Assembly (NCBI RefSeq): GCF_008065375.1
Contig: NZ_VJYI01000023.1
Coordinates: 124,001 to 188,000, forward strand
Source of the DNA: Nonomuraea sp. SYSU D8015
Lineage (GTDB): Bacteria; Actinomycetota; Actinomycetes; Streptosporangiales; Streptosporangiaceae
DNA length: 64,000 nt
Reading direction: 5' to 3'
Under the pieces are notes generated by a model. It ran no database searches. It was not told where the DNA came from and saw nothing but the letters and a program-made list of their open reading frames with translations. Positions 8,680 through 17,871 of the stretch are shown in pieces. The position numbers and the translations under genes were made by a program. The stretch's first letter is position 1; the number at the start of each line of letters is the position of its first letter.

Positions 8680-10127
8680 TTAGCCGCCCAGTTCGTCGGC
8701 CACGGCCAGGTTCGGCTCCCGGTCCTCCGGCGCGCCGAACCCTCCCCCGCCGGGGAACGAGATGACGACGGAGGAACCCGGGGCCGGCTGGGAAATCGAC
8801 TTCAAGGACAGACGTTCCCCGGTGTCCAGCACCGCGTACGCCGTCGCCCCCGGCGAGTCCCAGTGCCGGGTGTCGCTCGCGATCCCCCAGCAGCACCATC
8901 TGCACCGGACGACGGGTCGGGTTGTGCACCTCGATGTCCTGCCCGAGCCCGCCACGGCGCCGCCCGCGACCACCCGAGTCCGCCCGGAGCTCCTTGCGCA
9001 CGAACCGCAGCGGAGAGGCGACCTCGATCGCCTCGACACTCCCGCTTCCGGAGTTGGTCGGGAACGCGGTGGTCGAAAGCCCGTCCTCGTCCTTGGAGGC
9101 TCCCATGCCGGCGTTGGCGAACAGCATCTGCGAGAAGGGGCGACCGGCGTCGTCGACACCGGCGAATCGAACGCGGAGCGCGGGCGCTCCCCCGCTGTCG
9201 GCGATGACCCGATCGGGCAGCGCCGGCGCGAGCGCCTGGTAGATCGCGCACGAGAGCAGGTGCCCGGTCAGGTGGCGCGCGACGACCGGCGCGGGAAACG
9301 TGGGATTGACGATCGTGCCCGCCGGAGCGGTCACGCTGATCGCCTGGTAAGAACCCCCAGTTCGTCCGCGTGGCCGGATCGAGCAGGACCTTCAGCGGTC
9401 GGCGTCGACGCCCGCCCGGTACACGCCGTCCGGCAGTTCGCGGATCGCCGCCCGCAGTGCGGCATCGGCCAGCGCGTGCACCTCGGCGGCGAACCGCTCG
9501 AAGTCCGGTTCGCCGAAGTCGTCGAGGAACTCCTGCTCACGCCGTCGGCACACCGCGTGCGCGGCGGCCTGCGCCTCCAGGTCACCCCACAGCTGGTCGG
9601 CGAGGCGGACGTTGGCCAGCAGGAGATCCTTGACCCCCTGCTCCACCCCGCCGGCCCGGAACAGCCGTAACGGCGGGATCAGGATGCCCTCCGAGATCAG
9701 GTCGGTGGCTCCCATCGACGGCGTGCCGCCGATGTCGGGGGAATGCGCCGCGGTCCCGGCAAAGCCGACGAGCACGCCCCCGTGGAAGATCGGGGTGATC
9801 ATGGCGATGTCGGGCAGGTGTCCCGTCGCGATCCACGGGTCGTTGGTGATGACGCAGTCGCCGTCCTGCCATTGCCGGGCCGGGAACTTGTCCAGGACCA
9901 CGGCGCTGAGGGAGCTCATCAGGGCCGCGAAACCGGGGATACCGGCGCGCGACTCCGCCATGGTGCGTCCCTGGCGGTCCATCAGGACGATGGTGTAGTC
10001 GTTGGACTCGCGGATGATGGTCGAGAAAGCCGTGCGCAGCATCGTCGAGGCGGCCTCGTCGGTCGCGGCGGCGAGCCGGTCCCACCGGACCTCCAGGCCC
10101 GATCGGGTCGGACAAGGATGGTGTCAT
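8680..10127 (-). pseudogene. HyuB hydantoinase/oxoprolinase subunit, multiply broken
   Basis: The pieces of a HyuB subunit are readable in order in different frames: MTPSLSDPIG from ATG 10127, then LEVRWDRLAAATDEAA and LRTAFSTIIRESNDY in the next frame down to about 9395, then LLDPATRTNWG, AISVTAPAGTIVNPTFPAP, and finally PGSSVVISFPGGGGFGAPED ending at 8680. At least four frame changes are needed (near 10097, 9390, 9340 and 8890). Around 9390 roughly 70 residues expected between the N- and C-terminal halves (the region before the alanine-proline segment) are absent, so this is more than point sequencing error. Start 10127 is supported by an ATGA overlap with the upstream dehydrogenase. The enzyme cannot be made intact. 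Confidence 0.85.
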
Positions 10128-11248
10128 GACGTCGTGGTGGCCTTCGGCTGCGAACCGCGCTGGCCGGATGCCCCGGCGGCGATCTCGGCGGCGATCGCCG
10201 CGCCGAGACCCGCGGTCGTCCCGGTGCTGCCGAGGTCGGGAGTGAGCACCTCTGGTTGCTCGTCGAGCACGCTCTCGATCGCGGCCACGACCCGCGCCGC
10301 CGCGGCGGGCTCTCCCAGGTGGTCGAGCATCAGGGCGCCGCTCCAGATCTGCCCGACCGGGTTGGCGATCCCGCGTCCGGCGATGTCAGGAGCCGAGCCA
10401 TGAACCGGCTCGAACAGGCTCGGCCAGGTGCGGTCCGGGTTGATGTTGGCGCTCGGGGCGATCCCGATCGTCCCCGCGCACGCCGGTCCGAGGTCGGAGA
10501 GGATGTCCCCGAAAAGGTTGCTGGCGACGACGACGTCGTACTGCTCGGGGCGCAGGACGAACTTGGCCGCGAGGATGTCGATGTGATCCTTGTCCGCGAC
10601 CACGTCCGGGTACCGCTCCGCCATCGCGGCCGCGCGCTCGTCCCAGTACGGCATCGTGATGGAGATGCCGTTGCTCTTGGTCGCCCACGTCAGGTGCTTG
10701 CGTGGCCGGGAGCCGGCCAGCTCGAACGCGTACCGCAGGACCCGGTCCACCCCGGTTCGGGTCATCACGGTCTCCTGCACGACCGTCTCGCGGTCGGTGC
10801 CCTCGAAGATCCGGCCCCCGATGCTCGAGTACTCGCCTTCGGTGTTCTCGCGGACGACCAGGAAGTCGATGTCGCCCGGCTCGCGGTCACGCAGCGGGCT
10901 GCGCACCCCGCGCAGCAGCCGGACCGGCCGCAGGTTGACGTACTGGTCGAACTCACGGCGGAACTTCAGGAGGCTGCCCCACAGCGACACGTGGTCGGGC
11001 ACGACCTCGGGCCATCCGACCGCGCCGAAGTAGATCGCGTCGAAGCCACCGAGCACCTCGCGCCAGTCCGGCGGCAGCATCTCGCCGTGCCGTATCCAGT
11101 AGTCGGCGCAGGCGAACCCGAACTCGACGGTCTCCAGCTCGAACCCATGGGTCTCCGCGGCGGCCCGCAGGCACCGCAGCCCTTCCGGGACGACCTCACG
11201 TCCGATGCCGTCGCCCGGGATGACGGCGATGCGGTAACGGTGGGACAC
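10124..11248 (-). CDS. Tartrate/D-malate dehydrogenase-like beta-decarboxylating enzyme
   Basis: A 374-residue member of the isocitrate/isopropylmalate dehydrogenase superfamily, closest in motif content to tartrate dehydrogenase/D-malate decarboxylase (TTUC/DmlA type). It shows IAVIPGDGIGREVVPEG at the start, NLFGDILSDLG in the Mg/substrate loop, and EPVHGSAPDIAGRGIANP near the NAD site. These enzymes oxidatively decarboxylate 2-hydroxy dicarboxylates with NAD and Mg or Mn. The GTG at 11248 is chosen because GGAGGA lies 7 nt before it and it precedes the conserved opening; a longer frame exists but is unsupported. It heads the hyu operon and diverges from a LysR gene. Confidence 0.87.
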   Translation of the reverse strand: MSHRYRIAVIPGDGIGREVVPEGLRCLRAAAETHGFELETVEFGFACADYWIRHGEMLPPDWREVLGGFDAIYFGAVGWPEVVPDHVSLWGSLLKFRREFDQYVNLRPVRLLRGVRSPLRDREPGDIDFLVVRENTEGEYSSIGGRIFEGTDRETVVQETVMTRTGVDRVLRYAFELAGSRPRKHLTWATKSNGISITMPYWDERAAAMAERYPDVVADKDHIDILAAKFVLRPEQYDVVVASNLFGDILSDLGPACAGTIGIAPSANINPDRTWPSLFEPVHGSAPDIAGRGIANPVGQIWSGALMLDHLGEPAAAARVVAAIESVLDEQPEVLTPDLGSTGTTAGLGAAIAAEIAAGASGQRGSQPKATTTS

Positions 11249-11409
11249 AGGCGCTCCTCCGGCCTCGTCGACAGTGCACGCGTCCGGTCCTGCCGGCAGG
11301 TGCGCCTCCACCTTCGTCGGCGGGGAACGCCGCAACAAGAACGTCCGGAGCAACCTATCCTTTCGCTCATGGAAAGACACCGGCGCTACCTCCGCCGCGG
11401 TGCGACGCG

Positions 11410-12336
11410 ATGACCACCTCGATGGACGACCTTCGCTTCTTCCAGGTGGTCGCCTCCAGCGAAACGCTCACGGCGGCCGCCCGCGAGCTGGACTGCTCCT
11501 TGCCTGTTGTCAGCAAGCGCCTCAGCGCCCTGGAACGCCGGCTCGACGTACGTCTGGTGCACCGCGGCACGCGCCGGCTCGCGCTGACCTCCGAGGGGGA
11601 GGTCTATGCCGCGCGCCTGAAGACTATCCTCGACCAGGTCCGCGAACTCGAGGACTTGGTCACCCATCGTTCCGGCGACCTGCGGGGCTCCGTCGTGGTC
11701 CAGGCGACCCTGGGCCTCGGACGGGCGCACGTGGCGCCGCTGGTCGGCGAGTTCACCGCCCTGCATCCCCAGCTGAGCATCCAGCTCCGCACGACGGCGC
11801 TGCCCCTGCGGCCGCACAGACGCGAGTTCGACATGGCCGTCCACGTCGGAACACCCCCTGACTCCTCACTGCGGATGCGCCGACTGGCGGAGAACCGTCG
11901 AGTTCCCTGCGCCGCACCGTCCTACCTGGAACGAAGGGGAACGCCCAAACGCGTGGAGGACTTGGCCGACCACGACTGCATCGTGCTCCGCGAGAACGAG
12001 GGCGACTTCGCCCTGTGGCGCTTCGGCGACGCCAGGAACCCGCGCCAGATACGCGTGCACGGCCGCCTGTCCAGCAACGACGGGGACATCGTGACCGACT
12101 GGGCACTGCAGGGCCGCGGGGTGATCATGCGCTCGGAATGGCAGATCCGGTCTCACCTCGAGAGCGGCGCCCTGGTGCGCGTGCTGCCCGAGGTGCCGAC
12201 ACCACCTGCCGACATCTACGCACTCCTGTGCGACGACGTCCACGTGCCTCGACGGATCAGCGAGCTGGTCGACCATCTGGCCGCACGGCTACCGGACCGG
12301 ATCGCCGGCTCTGGTGAGCCGGCGCTTTCTCGCTGA
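11410..12336 (+). CDS. LysR family regulator
   Basis: A 308-residue LysR-type regulator. The winged helix-turn-helix spans about residues 5-65 (FFQVVASSETLTAAARELDC, then SKRLSALERRLDVRLVHRGT). The periplasmic-binding-like effector domain covers about 90-295. It stands divergently from the tartrate-dehydrogenase/hyu operon with a 160-bp gap and is followed by the esterase gene in the same direction, so it most likely controls both units in response to a pathway intermediate. No clear T-N11-A site was located by eye in the gap. Confidence 0.9.
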   Translation: MTTSMDDLRFFQVVASSETLTAAARELDCSLPVVSKRLSALERRLDVRLVHRGTRRLALTSEGEVYAARLKTILDQVRELEDLVTHRSGDLRGSVVVQATLGLGRAHVAPLVGEFTALHPQLSIQLRTTALPLRPHRREFDMAVHVGTPPDSSLRMRRLAENRRVPCAAPSYLERRGTPKRVEDLADHDCIVLRENEGDFALWRFGDARNPRQIRVHGRLSSNDGDIVTDWALQGRGVIMRSEWQIRSHLESGALVRVLPEVPTPPADIYALLCDDVHVPRRISELVDHLAARLPDRIAGSGEPALSR

Positions 12337-12398
12337 GAAAGGTCGCTTTGCCATCGACGGCATTGTCCGACCGCCACCCCGGTTTCTAGGTTGCGTCC

Positions 12399-13382
12399 GT
12401 GGACATCACCCAGCGCATCGATCCCCAGGTCCGCGCGCGCCTCGATCAGTATCTACAGCTGGTCGGCCCCAAAGGTCTGAGCGGTATCGGGGACATTCCC
12501 GAGCGACGCAGGCGACAGGCCGAGTTGACCGCCCTGCGAGCCGCCCCGGGCGTGCCCGACGACATGGACGTGTACGACCTGTCGATCACTCACGGTGCGG
12601 CGACGCCGGTGCTGGTGCGTGTGTACCGACCGCACGCGAGCACCCGGCAGGCGCCCTGCGTCTACTACATTCACGGTGGCGGCATGGTGGCGGGCAGCGT
12701 CGACGGCGATCACGCAAAAGCCATCGGGCTGGCCCGGGCGACCGGCTGCGTCGTCGTCTCGGTCGAGTACCGGCTGGCACCCGAAAACCCGTACCCCGCG
12801 GCGCTGGACGACTGCTACGCGGGACTCGTCGCGGTCGTGGACCGGCACCGCGAACATGGGATCGACCCCGGCCGAATCGGTCTCTACGGGACGAGCGCGG
12901 GCGGCGGGCTGGCCGCGGCGGTGGCGTTGCTGTCCCGCGACCGCGGCGGTCCGGCCATCGCCTACCAGATGCTGGTGTCCCCCATGCTGGACGACCTGTC
13001 GTCGACCCCCTCGGCCACGGCCAACACCGGCTTCGGCGCGTGGAGCCGGGAGGCCAACATCCAGGCCTGGCGGGCACTGCTCGGCGAGGACTTCGGCACC
13101 GGCCGGGTCCCGCCGTACGCCGCACCGGCGCGCGCCGGCGATCTCTCCGGCCTGCCGCCGACGTACGTCGACGTCGGCGACCTCGACCTGTTGCGTGACG
13201 AGGCGATCGATTTCGCACGCCGGCTGTGCTGGGCCGGCGTTCCCGTCGAGCTGCACGTCTATCCAGGCGGCATCCACGGCGGTGAGAACCTCGCGCCCGA
13301 CGCCGAACTGAGCGTTCGAGTCCGCGGCTACCGGCACAATGCCCTCCGCCGAGCACTCTGCGGCGAAGAGCCGCCCCGATGA
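12399..13382 (+). CDS. Alpha/beta hydrolase, HSL (fold-3) esterase
   Basis: A 327-residue hydrolase of the hormone-sensitive lipase family. The oxyanion motif HGGG is at 92-95, the nucleophile S166 in GTSAGG, the acid probably D263 in VGDLDLLRDE, and the base H293 in YPGGIHG. Length and motif spacing are normal, so it should be active, probably on short-chain esters; it is cytoplasmic (no signal peptide). The start is a GTG. It lies 62 bp after the LysR gene, suggesting co-transcription. In this island it may release an acid or alcohol for the dehydrogenases; that is inference. Confidence 0.88.
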   Translation: MDITQRIDPQVRARLDQYLQLVGPKGLSGIGDIPERRRRQAELTALRAAPGVPDDMDVYDLSITHGAATPVLVRVYRPHASTRQAPCVYYIHGGGMVAGSVDGDHAKAIGLARATGCVVVSVEYRLAPENPYPAALDDCYAGLVAVVDRHREHGIDPGRIGLYGTSAGGGLAAAVALLSRDRGGPAIAYQMLVSPMLDDLSSTPSATANTGFGAWSREANIQAWRALLGEDFGTGRVPPYAAPARAGDLSGLPPTYVDVGDLDLLRDEAIDFARRLCWAGVPVELHVYPGGIHGGENLAPDAELSVRVRGYRHNALRRALCGEEPPR

Positions 13383-13620
13383 CGCCGGGTTGTGGCGCCC
13401 CTGGCCCGCAGGCAACTCGTCAGCCGGTACCGGCCGCCGCCCGGTTGGTGACGATCATGGATCCCAGCAGGACCGATACCCGCACCGAGGACAAGCCCAG
13501 CTCGGCCTGTAGGTCACCAGCATCTGGCCGGGCGACACGGCCGTCGTCCAGGTGACGTAGGCTGCTGCGTTGCCGCCGTAGCGCCGCGCGTTTCCGGCCC
13601 GCCGGTTGGTCCCGACGATC

Positions 13621-14095
13621 TCAGGGAGCGATCCCCACACCGTCGATCCGGCTCCACGCCCGCTCCTGCGCGGCACTCATCGCGGGCCAGCGGTGGGCGC
13701 CGGGTCGAAGGCGGATCTTCGTGCCGTACGGCGCGGGACGGAACTCCGCGTCGTAGAAGCACCCGCTGTGATAGGTGTTGTCGAACCTGCCGCAGGTGCG
13801 TGCTATCGAACCGGGAGTCGGCTTCCGGCCGGAACGCACCCATATGTCAGCGCGGCGATGGAGTTGGCGTACTCGGCGTTGCTCAGCTCACCGTGCTCGG
13901 ATTCCGTCGTGAACGTCTGGACGAGATCCCCGCCCTGGCCGGCGGCGCGGAGCGTGGCACGGCAGGCCGCCTCGTGTTCCACCACGACCTGCGGGTCGTC
14001 GATCGCGTGCAGGGTGAGGACGGGGAGGGACACCTGGCCGGTGAGATCGCTGTCGTAGGAGTAGTCACGAAGCGCGGTGGGGTCCGCCGCATCTT
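13621..14095 (-). pseudogene. Secreted alpha/beta hydrolase C-terminal remnant cut by an IS
   Basis: Reading leftward from 14095, ALRDYSYDSDLTGQ and LPVLTLHAIDDPQVVVEHE are followed by ESEHGELSNAEYANSIAAL; after a one-base frame change near 13840 it continues as GRFDNTYHSGCFYDAEF to a stop at 13621. The LPVLTLHAIDD and HGEL segments look like the acid and histidine ends of an alpha/beta hydrolase. The N-terminal half is missing: the reading stops at the TAA (14096-14098) that abuts an IS5-type terminal repeat. The gene was therefore disrupted by insertion, and the upstream part was later lost. No recognisable gene occupies 13383-13620. Confidence 0.65.
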
Positions 14096-14098
14096 TAA

Positions 14099-14232
14099 GA
14101 ACCCCTAACAGAATGATCTTTGTTGTGCTTGATCGCTCGCGGTAGCGAAGGCGAGAGGGGCGAGGATGGCGCGGCTGAAGCCGTGGGAGGTCAGTGATGA
14201 GCTGTGGGTGGTCATCGAGCCGCTGATCCCTC
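14099..14232 (+). mobile_element. IS5-family remnant, transposase-proximal end
   Basis: The left end GAACCCCTAACAGAATGATC closely matches the transposase-proximal end of the complete element at 22208-23102 and is preceded by TAA, the same target triplet. From 14166 the sequence encodes MARLKPWEVSDELWVV and EPLIP, the N terminus of an IS5 transposase, and then similarity ends abruptly at about 14231. It inserted into the hydrolase gene and was itself cut, exactly where the motif of the flanking inverted sequence (14233) begins. Confidence 0.75.
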
Positions 14233-14331
14233 GGTTATCTGGGGTGCCGAGAAGGCGTCAGGCATGTAAGGCACGGGCATTCTCGACGAACATGCCTGAC
14301 AAGTTATCTTGGGTTGTCAGGCATGTTCGTC
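14233..14331 (+). repeat. Left inverted motif block with perfect 18-bp hairpin
   Basis: This block holds GGTTATCTGGGG (14233-14244), TCAGGCATGTAAGGCACG (14258-14275), and a perfect 18-bp inverted repeat (14285-14302 with 14314-14331) whose 11-nt loop contains GTTATCTTGGG. The motif GTTATCTTGGGTT recurs exactly inverted at 19634-19646, and the second motif recurs at 19578-19595 with one mismatch, also inverted. This suggests transposon or MITE ends; family unknown. Confidence 0.55.
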
Positions 14332-14618
14332 ACCTGCGGAAATTCCCTCGCTCGGGCCCGGTCGTACGTCAGCGTTTCCGCGGTCATGCAGCCTCAGACG
14401 CCCATCGGGCTCGATGCCGGGGGGCCGACGAAGGAGGCCTGCGGCGGCGATCGCCCAGCCCGTCCCCAAGCCCAGCCACCCCAGCGATCGTCACGGTCGT
14501 ACCCGGGCCTCGAATGGATGTCCAGAGAACGTTTCGACCGAAACATTCCTGCCTGGGTCTAGCGTCTTTTGGTCTAAACCCGCTGGCCCCACGTTCAAAG
14601 CGCCATGCTGCATCACTG

Positions 14619-17600
14619 TCAGCCGACGGCGTAAGCGCGGGTGATCGTCTGGGTCAGTCCGAGGCCCGCCGCGTCGGTCACCACCGCGCGGAGCGAGACG
14701 AACCCGGCCGTACCCGGGTTCGGCACCATGGCGGACCAGCCCGAGCCGGTGCGGTCGACCGGGATCTTGCGCCAGTTCGCGCCGTCGTCCACGGACATCT
14801 CCAGCCGGACCAACGTCGCCTGCACCGGCGCGGACCCGGGGTTGCGCTCGATCCGGACGGGCAGACGGGTCACGCTGCCCGGCTTGGCGCGGTTCGAGTC
14901 GTCCAGGCCTTCGGGGCTGTAACGGACCGCGGTCAGGGGCAGCGGCTGCGCCTTGGCGGTGGTTGCGGACGGGAACGTCCACACGGACTCCACGCCGGTG
15001 GACAGCGCCGAGTGCGGGACCTGCCTCCGCATCGACGCGGTCAGCGTGTACGAGCTGCGCCCGGCGGGAAGGTCGGCGCGCAGCTCGCACCCTCGCGGCT
15101 CGTAGACCGAGCAGCCGGCGAGATCGGCGGTGGCCAGCACCTGACCGTCCTTGGCGAGGGTGGCGGTGCCGGTGGCGGCGGTGTCCGACCCCGTCCTGCC
15201 CGCGCCCCCGTCGGCGAACAGCCCCACTCCGGAGAAGGTCAGCTTGTCGCCGGTACGGTTGCCGCCCGGCAACAGGAACGACGGCCCGGTGACGGCGGTG
15301 TTCCAGACCTCGCGGGTCTGGCCGCGCTTCATGAGCCTGCCGCCGTCGAACATCAGTGAGGTGCCGGCCTCGAACCCGCTCTCGTAGGTCAGCCCCGGGG
15401 TGCGGTAGTGGATGAGCGTGCCGGGCAAAGTGATGTCGCCGACCAGCGGCCCCAGGGTCGAGCCGGGGAAGTCAGGGCCGTGCAGTCCGGCCAGCGGCGT
15501 GCCCGTGGCCGCCACTCCTGAGGCCCGGTAGGTCGCGGTGACCTTCGCCAGATCCTTCTGCCTGGCGTTGTAGGCAGGATCCTCGGGGAGGCCGTCCCTG
15601 CGTTGGTCGACGAGGTCGTAGATGTACGGGCTGGGGGACACGTCCTTGCTGAGCCACTTGGTTCCGAGACTGTAGGTCAGACCCGGCACGCGGGCGGGAA
15701 TGACGAAGAATTCGGAGTTGACGTCCGCGCGGAATGCCATGGTCCGGGTGTTCCATGCGCCATGGACAAGCCCGGTCTGGTATCTGTTCTCCAACAGGGC
15801 GCTGGGGTCGTCAAGCGTGACCTTGGCCGCCTTGCCCTGCCGTGCATCCACCGTGAGCCGCTGGTCGCCGCCGTCGATCGTCAGCGTGGAAACAGCGATC
15901 GTCCTGGGGAATTTCCCGTCGATCTTCTCCACAATGTCGCTGTAGAGGCTCCAGTCGCCCTTGGGCAGCCGGACTCGCGCCACGCCGTCGCGGAAGGCCG
16001 GCGAATGGACAGTCCCGGTCTTCGCGTCATAAATCTGGCCGATCCTGGGGGTGACCGGAAGGCCCTGCCTGCCGAGGACGGTGAGGCTGACGTCATAGGA
16101 CTCGGGCTCGACGTAGGCGCCGGCCAGCGTGCGGACCACCGTCTCGCCTGATCTGGCGGTGACCGTTCCCGGGTAGTCGCCCGGCGCCTTGCCGTCGGCA
16201 TCGATGGTGAGCGTGATCGAGGCCTCGCCCTTGGCCGGGACCGTGACCTGATCGGCCGGCAGGTTCAGCACCTCGCCCTGTGCCGACAGTTCCAGGGTGA
16301 TGGGAGTGTCGCTCGCGTTGGCGTACGTGATCGTTTTGGTCGTCACCCGCTTGCCGGGGGCGTTCCAGGGGAAGGCCGCCCAGACGTTGCCTTGCGCGGC
16401 CACGACCTGCTGCTTCAGCGCGCGTACCAGGTCGATCAGCCCGGCTCCCTGCTGATAGAGCGTCGATCCCTGAGCGGGCGCGGCGCTGCCGATCAGCGCA
16501 GCCTTGAGCTGCGCGCCCGTCCACTCCGGATGGCGCTGGGCCAGGATCGCCGCCGCCCCTGCCACGTGCGGGCTGGCCATCGAGGTGCCGCTGAGCGGCC
16601 GGTGGGGGCCGTCGGCGGTGCCCGCGGCGGCCGCGGCCACGATGTCCACGCCCGGCGCGGTCACCTCAGGTTTGATCGCGTGGTCGCTCACTCGCGGCCC
16701 CGGGCTGGAGAAGTCGGCCAGCCGGCCCTGTTTGTCCACCGCGCCCACGGTCAGCGCCGCCTCCGCGCTACCGGGGCTGGACACCCTGCCGCCGGCTCCG
16801 CCGTTTCCCGCCGCCGCGACGAACAGCGTGCCGGTACGCTCCGACAGCGTGTTGACCGCCTGCTCCAGGGGGTCCAGGTCGAGGCTGTCCGTGTCGCCGA
16901 AGCTCATGTTGACGACCTTGGCCTTGATCTCGATGGCCGCCCACTCCATGCCGGCGAGGATGGCCGATTCGGTCGGGCCTGCGGCGCCGCCCACCTTCCC
17001 GATGGCCAGCTTCGCCTCCGGCGCCACACCCCGGTACTTGTCATCCCTGCCCGCCACGATGGAGGCGACATGAGTGCCGTGGCCGAGAGTGTCGCGGATG
17101 TCGGGGTCGTCGCTGAAGTTGCGCTCCTGCGCCACCGCGTCCTTCAGACCCGGATGATCGGGGTCGTAGCCGGAGTCGAGGACCGCGACGGTGACGCCCT
17201 TGCCTGTCATGCCCTGCTGCCACGCCTGCGGGGCGCCGATCTGCTTGACGCTCTGGTCCAGCGAGAACGACCTGCGGCCGTCCAGCCACAGCTTGGTACG
17301 CCCCGCTTCCAGGGTGCGGGCGCCGCCCGCCACCTCCTTCCACGTCTGAGCCGCGCTGCCCTTGGGCAGGCGAAGGGTGGTCATGCCGAGGCCGGCGAGC
17401 TGCCGGGTACCCTGCGCGCCCCGGAGCGTAGGGGCCGGGCCCGATGCCGACTGCGTGATCAGGGGGATGTCGCGGGTGTCGGCGTCGCCGTATCGCCACT
17501 GCAGCAGCTGGGTGACGTCGAACAGCCGTCCGTCGAGCACCCCCTGAGTGACCAAGGTCTGGGCGTCGGACGGAATCACGTACAGGTGCCCGTCGCGTAC

Positions 17601-17804
17601 CTGGCTCGTGAAGCCGACGTCCTGCCGGCCGGGTCCGGGATCCACCCGATGCCCGCGGTCGGCGACGACGACACGGTCACCGGTGATCAGAGTCACCCCG
17701 TTCGCCTGTTGGGCGGGAGCCTGCGCTTCCGGTGCCGGCGTCGGCGTGTTGCCCACGATCGTTCCCGCCAGGACAGCGGCAAGAAGCGCCTTACCTAAAA
17801 TCAT
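14619..17804 (-). CDS. Secreted S8 family serine protease (subtilisin-like)
   Basis: A 1061-residue secreted subtilase. A signal peptide lies at about 1-28, then a propeptide-like region to about 185. The catalytic domain (about 190-460) shows D210 in VAVLDSG, H242 in GHGTH, oxyanion N334 in AAGN, and S408 in GTSMASPHVAG. The remaining 600 residues form beta-rich domains, typical of large actinomycete subtilases. The ATG at 17804 has AAGGT upstream. It follows the sigma/partner gene pair on the same strand with a 67-nt gap, so it is a likely target or effector of that sigma unit. The stretch 14332-14618 downstream holds no recognised gene. Confidence 0.93.
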   Translation of the reverse strand: MILGKALLAAVLAGTIVGNTPTPAPEAQAPAQQANGVTLITGDRVVVADRGHRVDPGPGRQDVGFTSQVRDGHLYVIPSDAQTLVTQGVLDGRLFDVTQLLQWRYGDADTRDIPLITQSASGPAPTLRGAQGTRQLAGLGMTTLRLPKGSAAQTWKEVAGGARTLEAGRTKLWLDGRRSFSLDQSVKQIGAPQAWQQGMTGKGVTVAVLDSGYDPDHPGLKDAVAQERNFSDDPDIRDTLGHGTHVASIVAGRDDKYRGVAPEAKLAIGKVGGAAGPTESAILAGMEWAAIEIKAKVVNMSFGDTDSLDLDPLEQAVNTLSERTGTLFVAAAGNGGAGGRVSSPGSAEAALTVGAVDKQGRLADFSSPGPRVSDHAIKPEVTAPGVDIVAAAAAGTADGPHRPLSGTSMASPHVAGAAAILAQRHPEWTGAQLKAALIGSAAPAQGSTLYQQGAGLIDLVRALKQQVVAAQGNVWAAFPWNAPGKRVTTKTITYANASDTPITLELSAQGEVLNLPADQVTVPAKGEASITLTIDADGKAPGDYPGTVTARSGETVVRTLAGAYVEPESYDVSLTVLGRQGLPVTPRIGQIYDAKTGTVHSPAFRDGVARVRLPKGDWSLYSDIVEKIDGKFPRTIAVSTLTIDGGDQRLTVDARQGKAAKVTLDDPSALLENRYQTGLVHGAWNTRTMAFRADVNSEFFVIPARVPGLTYSLGTKWLSKDVSPSPYIYDLVDQRRDGLPEDPAYNARQKDLAKVTATYRASGVAATGTPLAGLHGPDFPGSTLGPLVGDITLPGTLIHYRTPGLTYESGFEAGTSLMFDGGRLMKRGQTREVWNTAVTGPSFLLPGGNRTGDKLTFSGVGLFADGGAGRTGSDTAATGTATLAKDGQVLATADLAGCSVYEPRGCELRADLPAGRSSYTLTASMRRQVPHSALSTGVESVWTFPSATTAKAQPLPLTAVRYSPEGLDDSNRAKPGSVTRLPVRIERNPGSAPVQATLVRLEMSVDDGANWRKIPVDRTGSGWSAMVPNPGTAGFVSLRAVVTDAAGLGLTQTITRAYAVG

Positions 17805-17871
17805 GATCTACCTTGTGTGCGAAGGGACATGGTCTCTTCCTGCGGGGTGGCGGGGAGCCGCCCCCCGGCCC

